A stretch of 6,165 nt of DNA from Phyllobacteriaceae bacterium UBA1059. GTDB taxonomy: Bacteria > Pseudomonadota > Alphaproteobacteria > Rhizobiales > Rhizobiaceae. Made by a program: the position numbers and the translations under genes. Shown in pieces: positions 1 through 5,461 of this stretch (position 1 is its first letter; each line of letters opens with the position of its first letter). Below the pieces are notes generated by a model. The model worked only from the letters and a program-made list of their open reading frames with translations, was not told where the DNA came from and searched no databases. The DNA lies in NCBI GenBank assembly GCA_002316345.1, contig DCDI01000177.1, forward strand, positions 25,046-31,210, in the 5' to 3' direction.

Positions 1-356
1 CGATACCGGCGCAAATGCAGCGAAACCGCTAGGTCCAGCGCCCTGATCGCAACCAGCCCCACCAAGCAGATGAAGGATGCGGTCAGCAGTTTGCCGATGA
101 TCACCGTCACGTGCCAGTCGAACGGCGCAAACGGCAAGGCGACCGCGACCGCAAAATTGATCAGTGCCCAGCGGATCGGCGCCTTGGTCTTGGACAGGAG
201 CTTGTGACCGAACACATGATCGTCCGGCAGAAGGGCGCGTATGGCGCGGACCACCAAACCATGCAGCGAAATGGCGACAATGGCCGCGAAAACAAGAAGG
301 CTGATGCCGACAACCCAGCCTGGTAGCCAATTGAGCCTCGCGATGATGTCGTTCAT
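1..356 (-). CDS. MscS-like mechanosensitive channel family membrane protein, N-terminal part (cut by window edge)
   Basis: Reading leftward from an ATG at 356-354 gives 118 complete codons without a stop, running off the left edge. The start (MNDIIARLNWLPGW) is preceded by a strong Shine-Dalgarno AGGAGG (complement of 362-367), 5 bases from the ATG. The protein is hydrophobic, with likely membrane segments near residues 14-36, 64-78 and 84-108, and ends with ALDLAVSLHLRRY. That resembles the stretch before the pore helix in long MscS-family proteins, where a Tyr/His-Leu-Arg-Arg-Tyr/Phe-Arg segment is common. If so, it is an inner-membrane channel that releases solutes on hypo-osmotic shock. 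The pore helix and beta domain that would prove this lie outside the window, so the family call is recognition from the N-terminal region only; another polytopic membrane protein is possible. It is divergent from mprF across 216 bp. Confidence 0.6.
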   Translation of the reverse strand, partial: MNDIIARLNWLPGWVVGISLLVFAAIVAISLHGLVVRAIRALLPDDHVFGHKLLSKTKAPIRWALINFAVAVALPFAPFDWHVTVIIGKLLTASFICLVGLVAIRALDLAVSLHLRRY

Positions 357-379
357 GGCGACCTCCTCGTCTGGATGAC

Positions 380-407
380 AGATCCACAACAGCAGTGTGG
401 ATCTTTT
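380..407 (+). terminator. Perfect 9-bp inverted repeat with T-run (terminator-like hairpin or operator dyad)
   Basis: AGATCCACA (380-388) and TGTGGATCT (396-404) are exact reverse complements separated by 7 bases, and the right arm runs into TTT (TTTT counting its last base, 404-407). On the plus strand this has the shape of an intrinsic terminator, although the T-run is short and the stem only moderately GC-rich. No plus-strand gene precedes it in the window, so it would act on antisense or leader transcripts. On the minus strand it lies 13 bases upstream of the AGGAGG of the MscS-like gene, so it could instead be a 5'-UTR stem or a protein-binding operator. The symmetry is certain; the function is not. 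Confidence 0.4.
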
Positions 408-409
408 GT

Positions 410-445
410 TGCAATGCAGCAATCCTACGCGTGCAATGCGGCAGT
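410..445 (+). repeat. 14-bp tandem direct repeat with 22-bp period, candidate activator sites
   Basis: TGCAATGCAGCAAT (410-423) and TGCAATGCGGCAGT (432-445) agree at 12 of 14 positions. Their starts are 22 bp apart, about two helical turns, so both copies face the same side of the DNA. The second copy abuts a TTGACG hexamer at 446-451, the usual place for a response regulator or other activator that contacts polymerase at the -35 box. No particular regulator can be named from the sequence; the role is inferred. Confidence 0.4.
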
Positions 446-474
446 TTGACGAAAGCCTCCATTCACCCTGCCAC
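446..474 (+). promoter_or_regulatory. Possible promoter for mprF-acvB (-35-like hexamer only)
   Basis: TTGACG at 446-451 fits the conserved alphaproteobacterial -35 box well. At 17-18 bp downstream (469-474) the sequence is TGCCAC, a poor -10 box, which is compatible with an activator-dependent promoter or with no promoter at all. It would leave a leader of roughly 90 bases before the mprF start at 573. The adjacent direct repeat (410-445) is the main reason to list it. Confidence 0.22.
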
Positions 475-572
475 AGCCTGATCAAACGCCGTCCACTCGC
501 CGCCGCCACAAACGCGCCTAAATCCCGGCTCAACGCGTCGCGCATCCGAGGCCGCAATCAGGTCCAATTCCA

Positions 573-3188
573 ATGTCGACAGTTGAAGCCGCCGCCGAGC
601 CACAGCCGGCACGAGGGAAGTTCGTCCTGGCCGTGGGGCGGCTGGCGGAACCGCGGATCCTGGGTCCTGCGGTGGGTGCCGGCCTTGTGGTTATCGCGGC
701 CTTGGTTATCCACGCGATCAGCGGCCAGATCCACCTCAATGACATCAAGGCAGCCCTCGCCGCTGTCACCCTGCCCACCGTCGCACCGGCTTTGTCTCTG
801 ACGCTCGTCAGCTTCCTTGCGATGGGCATGTACGACGTAATGGCGGTGCACCGCGTGGCGCCTGACAGTGTCCCGACGAAGCTTGCGGTGTTTGCCGGTC
901 TGGTCGGCTACGGCATTTCAAACGCGATCGGCTTCAACGTCATCGTCGGCGGTCCGGTCCGCTACCGCATCTATCAGGCAGCAGGTCTGGATGCCTCGGA
1001 TGTCGGGCGCATCGTCGGCATCTCCTTCCTGACCTTTACCTCAGGCGTCGTGGCCGTACTCGGCGCGGCAATGATGCTGGATCGAACCGGCCTGCCCTTC
1101 CTTCATGTTTTTGGTCCGGGCACCGACCGCTTGCTCGGCGCTGCCATCCTTGTGCTGCTGGTAGGCGCGATCGTCTGGCTGTCGCGATCGCCGCGTGAAT
1201 TGGCACTGTTCGGCTGGCGGCTGCCGCTACCTTCTGCCAAAGCAGCATTGGCGCAGATCGTGATCGGAGCCGTGGACATCGGCGCGGCGGCAGGCGCACT
1301 CTATGTCCTTCTGCCTGCCGATATTGCCCCCGGCTATGCTGTCTTCCTGCTGTTGTTCGTGGCCGCCATCCTGGCCGGCATCGTCAGCCATGCGCCGGGC
1401 GGCATCGGCGTTCTGGAAGCGACTGTCCTGCTTGGCCTCGGTGCCGGCACGCGGCCGGACGTCGTCGCGGCGCTGATCATTTTCCACCTGATCTATTACG
1501 TACTGCCGCTGGCGCTGGCTGCAGCTGCGCTGCTGGTGTTCGAGATCTACCGCGTGCGACATTCGGTGCTGGCGGCTTCAAACAAGACCTACCGGGTGTC
1601 GCGCCGTATCGTGCCGCCGATCCTTGCTGTCATGGTGTTCCTGGGCGGCGTCGTGCTCCTCCTGTCGGGCAATCTGCCGGCGGAGGGCGATCGCACGGGC
1701 TTCCTGAGCGATCTGCTGCCCCTGCCCTTTGCCGAAGCCTCGCATCTTCTCGCCAGCCTTGTCGGCCTGTTGCTCATCATCCTCTCACGCGGCCTTTACC
1801 GCCGCATTGCGAGAGCACGCAGCGTTGCGATCGGCCTTCTGCTCGCCGGCGCCGTGTTCTCGCTGTTGAAGGGCCTGGATTGGGAAGAAGCCCTCATCCT
1901 CACGGCCGTCGCCGGCCTCCTCTTCGTTTATCGCTCGGTGTTCTACCGCAAAGGCGACTGGCGCAGCTTCCGCCCTAATGTGACCGTCCTGGCGCTGATG
2001 GCGATCGTGCTGGCCTTGCTGACGTTGATCGGCTTCCTGGCCTACCGCCATGTCGATTATGACTCCGAGCTGTGGTGGCAGTTTGCCTGGGATGGCGACG
2101 CGTCCCGCTTCCTGCGCGCAACGCTCGCGCTGATCATCGTCGGAGCAGCGATTGCGGTTGATGGTGTCGTCAACCGCCCACGTCAGCCGAAGCTCACCGA
2201 AACGGCGATCCCGCCGGCTATATGGCCGATCCTGAAGACGACGCGCGACACGCAGCCCAGCATCGCGCTTCTTGGCGATAAGTCCTTCCTTGTTTCTGAA
2301 GACCAGAAAGCCTTCCTGATGTATGCCGTGTCCGGCCGCAGCTGGATCACGATGGGCGATCCGGTGGGCGATCCGGACTCGGGACGCCGCTTGGTCTGGC
2401 GGTTCGCCGAGGCTGCGGATCGTGCGGGCGGACGTGCGGTGTTCTACGGCGTGACGCCGGAATGGCTGACCACCTATCTCGATCTCGGCCTCGCCATCCT
2501 CAAGATCGGTGAATTGGCGCGCGTCGAGCTTCCAACCTTTACCCTGGATGGTCAGGCACGCGCCGACTTCCGCTACGGCTACAAGCGCGCGACACGTGAA
2601 GGCTTGGAGTTCTCCATCATCCCGCAGGCTGAAGTGCCAGCGCATATGGAGGAGTTGCGCTCGGTCTCCGATGCCTGGCTGTCCACCAAGGTCGGGCACG
2701 AGAAAGGCTTTTCGCTCGGCCGCTTCGAAGACACCTACATGGCCGAATTCGATTGCGCCGTGATCCGAAAGGAAGGCGCCATCGTCGCCTTCGCCAACCT
2801 CTGGCGCAGCGGCGACAAGACCGAACTCTCCGTCGACCTCATGCGCTATCGTTATGGCGTGTCGAAGATCTTGATGGACGCGCTGTTCGCCCATCTGCTG
2901 CTCTACGGCAAGGCGGAAGGTTACCAGTGGTTCAACCTCGGCGCCGCGCCGCTTGCTGGCCTCGCCGACCACCCGCTTGCCTCGACCTGGAACCGGCTCG
3001 GCACCTTCATCTACCGGCGCGGCGACGAGTTCTACAACTTCGAGGGTCTGCGCGCCTTTAAGCAGAAGTTCGATCCGGTTTGGACGCCGCAATATCTCGC
3101 TTCGCCCAACGGCTTGCGCATGCCGCAGGTCCTGTTTGACGTCACCAGCCTCATTTCCGGAAATCCGATCAGGATCCTCAAACGATGA
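573..3188 (+). CDS. mprF: MprF/LpiA: bifunctional lysyl-phosphatidylglycerol synthase and flippase
   Basis: This 871-residue inner-membrane protein has the full MprF architecture; in rhizobia the gene is called lpiA (low-pH inducible). Residues about 28-535 are a polytopic region with roughly 14 hydrophobic segments. Its first part is the UPF0104-type flippase domain, with GYGISNAIGFNVIVGGPVR near 112-130 and HAPGGIGVLE at 273-282. Residues about 545-860 form the cytoplasmic GNAT-fold synthase domain (DUF2156 type), with GDPVGD at 595-600, ELSVDLMRYR at 751-760, NLGAAPLAGL at 788-797 and EGLRAFKQKF at 824-833. The family transfers an amino acid, usually lysine, from aminoacyl-tRNA to phosphatidylglycerol and moves the product to the outer leaflet, reducing negative surface charge and aiding resistance to acid and cationic peptides. 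The ATG at 573 has only a weak Shine-Dalgarno (AGG at 560-562), but no upstream in-frame ATG was found in the stretch checked (531-572). The gene overlaps acvB by 4 bases. The amino acid donor cannot be read from the sequence; lysine is inferred from rhizobial homologues. Confidence 0.95.
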   Translation: MSTVEAAAEPQPARGKFVLAVGRLAEPRILGPAVGAGLVVIAALVIHAISGQIHLNDIKAALAAVTLPTVAPALSLTLVSFLAMGMYDVMAVHRVAPDSVPTKLAVFAGLVGYGISNAIGFNVIVGGPVRYRIYQAAGLDASDVGRIVGISFLTFTSGVVAVLGAAMMLDRTGLPFLHVFGPGTDRLLGAAILVLLVGAIVWLSRSPRELALFGWRLPLPSAKAALAQIVIGAVDIGAAAGALYVLLPADIAPGYAVFLLLFVAAILAGIVSHAPGGIGVLEATVLLGLGAGTRPDVVAALIIFHLIYYVLPLALAAAALLVFEIYRVRHSVLAASNKTYRVSRRIVPPILAVMVFLGGVVLLLSGNLPAEGDRTGFLSDLLPLPFAEASHLLASLVGLLLIILSRGLYRRIARARSVAIGLLLAGAVFSLLKGLDWEEALILTAVAGLLFVYRSVFYRKGDWRSFRPNVTVLALMAIVLALLTLIGFLAYRHVDYDSELWWQFAWDGDASRFLRATLALIIVGAAIAVDGVVNRPRQPKLTETAIPPAIWPILKTTRDTQPSIALLGDKSFLVSEDQKAFLMYAVSGRSWITMGDPVGDPDSGRRLVWRFAEAADRAGGRAVFYGVTPEWLTTYLDLGLAILKIGELARVELPTFTLDGQARADFRYGYKRATREGLEFSIIPQAEVPAHMEELRSVSDAWLSTKVGHEKGFSLGRFEDTYMAEFDCAVIRKEGAIVAFANLWRSGDKTELSVDLMRYRYGVSKILMDALFAHLLLYGKAEGYQWFNLGAAPLAGLADHPLASTWNRLGTFIYRRGDEFYNFEGLRAFKQKFDPVWTPQYLASPNGLRMPQVLFDVTSLISGNPIRILKR

Positions 3189-4519
3189 AAACCGCCGCCA
3201 CGCTTGTCTTCGCGCTTTTCTGCGGTTGCACCGGTTCAGCCTGGGCACAAGCCACGCCTCTTCCCGCACCCGTCGCAAAGCTGACGGCGAGCAGGCTCGA
3301 AGAGATCCCAGTTTACCGTCCAGCCGGCCGCGTGAAGGCGATCGTTGTCTACATCTCCGACAAGGCCGGCTGGAGCGGTGGGGATGACCTGGCCGTGCAA
3401 GCCCTCCTCGGCAATGACGATGCCGTGCTGGCCGTGGACTTCGCAAAATACGCCGCCAAGCTCGACGCCGATGACGGCAAGTGCCTCTATGTCGTGGGCG
3501 AAATCACCGACCTCGCACAAGCGGCCCAGCGCCAGCTTGGCCTGCAAACCTACCGCCAGCCGGTCATCGTCGGATCAGGAGAAGGCGCGACCTTCGCCTA
3601 CGCCACAATAGCCGACTCACCGGTGAATACGCTGGGCGGTGCGGTCGCCTCCGGCTTCGCCAACCGCTTGGGTCTGCGCCTGCCCTTCTGCCCCGGTGCG
3701 TCCTCTAAGCCCCTCGCCAAGGGCGGCTTCTCTTACGGCTTCGACAGCGAATTGCCGAACGACGCGCACCTCTTCGTGGCCGAAGCCGATCTCGATCAGG
3801 TGGAAGCGGAGGCCGAGGCGCAGGACACGATCACGGTCAGCGCGCTTGATGACGATCCCGCCGAGCAGATCGTCCAGGCGGTAAGCGAGCTCAGCGGTAC
3901 GGCGCACCCCTTTGGCGATCTACCGGCCATCGATCTGCCTTCCGAAGATGCCCCTAAGGCGCTTGCTATCCTCGTTTCCGGCGATGGCGGCTGGCGCGAT
4001 CTCGACAAGACGATCGGCGATTACCTGTCCACGCAGAGCATCCATGTCGTCGGGCTGGATTCGCTGCATTACTTCTGGGCCAAGAAGAACCCGGCCGAAC
4101 TGTCGCGCGACCTCGCCAACATCATCAACGAGGCCGATCCCACCAGGGAGTTGCCGATCATGTTGATCGGCTATTCCTTCGGCGCCGACACGATCCCCTT
4201 CGCCTTTCCGTTGCTGCCCAAGGAGATGCAGGACCGCACCGAGGTGCTGGCCCTGATGGCGCCCGGTCAGCATACTTCGTTCCAGGTCACGGTTTCGGGC
4301 TGGCTCGGTATCGACGACAGCGGCTATGACATCGTGCCGGCCATCGCAGCACTTCCGGCTGACCGGGTCATCTGCCTTTACGGCAAGGAAGAAGGTGACG
4401 CCGCCTGCCCTGATCCCGCGCTCAAGACCGTGACGGTGGTTGCAACCGAAGGCGGGCACCATTTCGATGGTGAGTATGAAGCCATCGCACAGCGTTTCCT
4501 TGCCCGTCTTAAGCCCTGA
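3185..4519 (+). CDS. acvB: AcvB/AtvA: periplasmic VirJ-family lysyl-phosphatidylglycerol hydrolase
   Basis: The 444-residue product is an AcvB/AtvA-type protein (virulence factor family; atvA in Rhizobium tropici). Residues 1-21 form a Sec signal peptide, with a charged start, hydrophobic core and Ala-Trp-Ala before Gln22, so it acts in the periplasm. Two alpha/beta-hydrolase-like domains follow. The C-terminal one (about 255-444) matches VirJ: SGDGGW at 265-270, nucleophile motif GYSFGAD at 329-335 with Ser331, and a likely histidine in EGGHHFDGEY at 422-431; Asp405 is a possible acid. In the N-terminal domain (about 45-200) the corresponding elbow is GSGEG at 130-134, with glycine at the nucleophile place, so it is probably not catalytic. 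Agrobacterium AcvB is known to hydrolyse lysyl-phosphatidylglycerol, and AtvA is needed for acid tolerance in R. tropici. The ATG overlaps the mprF stop (ATGA at 3185-3188), implying translational coupling; AGGA at 3171-3174 is the likely ribosome site. Confidence 0.92.
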   Translation: MKTAATLVFALFCGCTGSAWAQATPLPAPVAKLTASRLEEIPVYRPAGRVKAIVVYISDKAGWSGGDDLAVQALLGNDDAVLAVDFAKYAAKLDADDGKCLYVVGEITDLAQAAQRQLGLQTYRQPVIVGSGEGATFAYATIADSPVNTLGGAVASGFANRLGLRLPFCPGASSKPLAKGGFSYGFDSELPNDAHLFVAEADLDQVEAEAEAQDTITVSALDDDPAEQIVQAVSELSGTAHPFGDLPAIDLPSEDAPKALAILVSGDGGWRDLDKTIGDYLSTQSIHVVGLDSLHYFWAKKNPAELSRDLANIINEADPTRELPIMLIGYSFGADTIPFAFPLLPKEMQDRTEVLALMAPGQHTSFQVTVSGWLGIDDSGYDIVPAIAALPADRVICLYGKEEGDAACPDPALKTVTVVATEGGHHFDGEYEAIAQRFLARLKP

Positions 4520-4520
4520 A

Positions 4521-4587
4521 GCGGCTTGCCGCATTGGCCATTCCGACTAGATGATCGGGAGCAATGCGGCGCTGCCGCTCGATCATC
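4521..4587 (+). promoter_or_regulatory. Attenuator-like set of alternative stems between acvB and otsB
   Basis: Four complementary segments alternate in the gap: GCGGC (4521-4525), GCCGCATTG (4528-4536), CAATGCGGC (4562-4570) and GCCGC (4574-4578). Segments 2 and 3 can form a perfect 9-bp stem. Alternatively segments 3 and 4 pair as GCGGC/GCCGC with a 3-base loop, enclosed by a second perfect stem of GATGATCG (4550-4557) with CGATCATC (4580-4587). The two folds exclude each other because they share 4566-4570. The second fold ends 4 bases before the otsB ribosome site (GGGGA, 4592-4596). Segment 1 starts directly after the acvB stop at 4519, where a terminating ribosome would cover it. There is no T-run after the last stem, so control of translation or mRNA processing is likelier than termination. 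The complementarity is seen; the switching is inferred. Confidence 0.4.
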
Positions 4588-4600
4588 AGGCGGGGACCTC

Positions 4601-5365
4601 ATGACAGAAACTTTGCCGCGGGACAGCCTTGATCCCGCAAAAACCGCGTTCTTCTTCGACTGCGACGGCACGCTTGCGGCCATCGTCGACCAGCCGGATG
4701 CCGCGCGCGTCGAACCCGAGATCGTCGAGTTTGTACGCATTCTCCATGCAGCGACCGACGGCGCCCTGGCAGTTGTATCCGGCCGCTCCATCGCGCAGCT
4801 CGACGTGATGCTGGCACCCCTCGTGTTGCCGGCAGCCGGCGTGCACGGTGTGGAACGCCGCGACGGCGCAGGCACGATCTATCGGCCCGAGTTCGATGCC
4901 GCAGCCGTGTTGCAGATCGCGGCGCGGCTGGACGAGTTCGCAGCTCAGCACGAAGGGCTCGTGAGCGAAGTCAAATCCGCTTCGGTGGCGATCCACTACC
5001 GCATGTGCCCCGAACTGGAAGGCGAAGCGCTGAGCTTGATGACCGACATCGCCAGCCAGTACCCGGAATTCCGCCTACTGCGCGGCAAGATGGTTGCCGA
5101 ACTCAGTGCCAGCCACCGCAACAAGGGCGACGCGCTTGAAGATTTCATGCGCGAAGCGCCCTTTAGAGGACGTCTTCCCATCTTTGTTGGTGACGACGTA
5201 ACCGACGAGGACGGCTTTGTCGCCGTCAGCAAGCTGAACGGCATTGGCATCAAGATCGGAGCCGGAACGACCTCGGCCACGCACCGCGTCGGCACGCTTC
5301 ACGATTTCCATGATTGGCTGCGTCAGCTGTCTCAGACATGGACGGCGGCCGCACCGGCCCTATAG
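4601..5365 (+). CDS. otsB: OtsB: trehalose-6-phosphate phosphatase
   Basis: This 254-residue cytoplasmic enzyme removes phosphate from trehalose 6-phosphate, the second step of OtsA-OtsB trehalose synthesis. It is a HAD-superfamily phosphatase with every expected motif: DCDGT at 20-24 (nucleophile Asp20, acid/base Asp22), SGR at 60-62, Lys175 in HRNKGDAL, and GDDVTDED at 197-204 for magnesium binding. GVHG at 80-83 fits the family's cap region, and the length is normal for bacterial OtsB. The ATG at 4601 is chosen over an in-frame TTG at 4526. The extra 25 residues would be unlike the family, would be encoded by the inverted-repeat region, and would skip the ribosome site GGGGA at 4592-4596. 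The gene lies 81 bp after acvB on the same strand and 92 bp before otsA, so a shared transcript is possible but a separate promoter cannot be excluded. Confidence 0.95.
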   Translation: MTETLPRDSLDPAKTAFFFDCDGTLAAIVDQPDAARVEPEIVEFVRILHAATDGALAVVSGRSIAQLDVMLAPLVLPAAGVHGVERRDGAGTIYRPEFDAAAVLQIAARLDEFAAQHEGLVSEVKSASVAIHYRMCPELEGEALSLMTDIASQYPEFRLLRGKMVAELSASHRNKGDALEDFMREAPFRGRLPIFVGDDVTDEDGFVAVSKLNGIGIKIGAGTTSATHRVGTLHDFHDWLRQLSQTWTAAAPAL

Positions 5366-5380
5366 TTTCAGCAGCGAGTG

Positions 5381-5406
5381 GAACACGGCAATGCTGCCGT
5401 GAGTTC
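5381..5406 (+). promoter_or_regulatory. Strong hairpin in the otsB-otsA gap
   Basis: CACGGCA (5384-5390) and TGCCGTG (5395-5401) form a perfect 7-bp stem with a 4-base loop. Outside it GAA (5381-5383) can pair with TTC (5404-5406) across a 2-base AG bulge. It starts 15 bases after the otsB stop and is not followed by T's, so it is not a classical intrinsic terminator. It may protect the 3' end of an upstream mRNA, set relative otsB/otsA expression, or be a binding site. Structure by eye; role unknown. Confidence 0.35.
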
Positions 5407-5431
5407 GCCGCGCAAAGGGACATCGGGAAAT

Positions 5432-5461
5432 ATGCAAGTCATCAAGGGAAAGCGGGCGTGA
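5432..5461 (+). CDS. Possible nine-codon leader peptide coupled to otsA
   Basis: ATG at 5432 opens a frame encoding MQVIKGKRA and ends at TGA 5459-5461, which overlaps the otsA GTG start (5458-5460) as GTGA. GGGA (5425-5428) lies only 3 bases before the ATG; AAGGGA (5415-5420) is 11 bases before it. Such an arrangement can couple translation of the following gene. A nine-codon frame is easily produced by chance, so this is a weak call. Confidence 0.18.
   Translation: MQVIKGKRA

Noticed and set aside
111..326. 71-codon plus-strand frame opposite the MscS-like gene
   Set aside because: The minus strand gives a continuous hydrophobic membrane protein with an AGGAGG ribosome site; the plus frame is a charged shadow.
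357..440. Possible minus-strand promoter for the MscS-like gene (TTGCAC or TTGCAA hexamers)
   Set aside because: No acceptable -10 box lies at the right spacing from either hexamer, so no promoter is called.
397..801. 134-codon plus-strand frame starting in the intergenic region
   Set aside because: It overlaps mprF in another frame, shows Ser/Arg/Pro-rich low-quality sequence and has no family features.
1785..3446. Long 553-codon open frame on the minus strand opposite mprF and the start of acvB
   Set aside because: It is a shadow of codon bias in GC-rich DNA: the plus-strand frame has complete family motifs, while this translation is Arg/Gly/Ala/Gln-rich with no recognisable domain.
4520..4533. 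Small hairpin GCGG-CTTG-CCGC right after the acvB stop as an intrinsic terminator
   Set aside because: The stem is only 4 bp and no T-run follows; it is considered only as segment 1:2 of the larger alternative-fold region.
4526..4600. TTG-initiated 25-residue N-terminal extension of OtsB
   Set aside because: The extension is encoded by inverted-repeat sequence, is unlike OtsB N-termini, and ignores the ribosome site GGGGA directly before ATG 4601.
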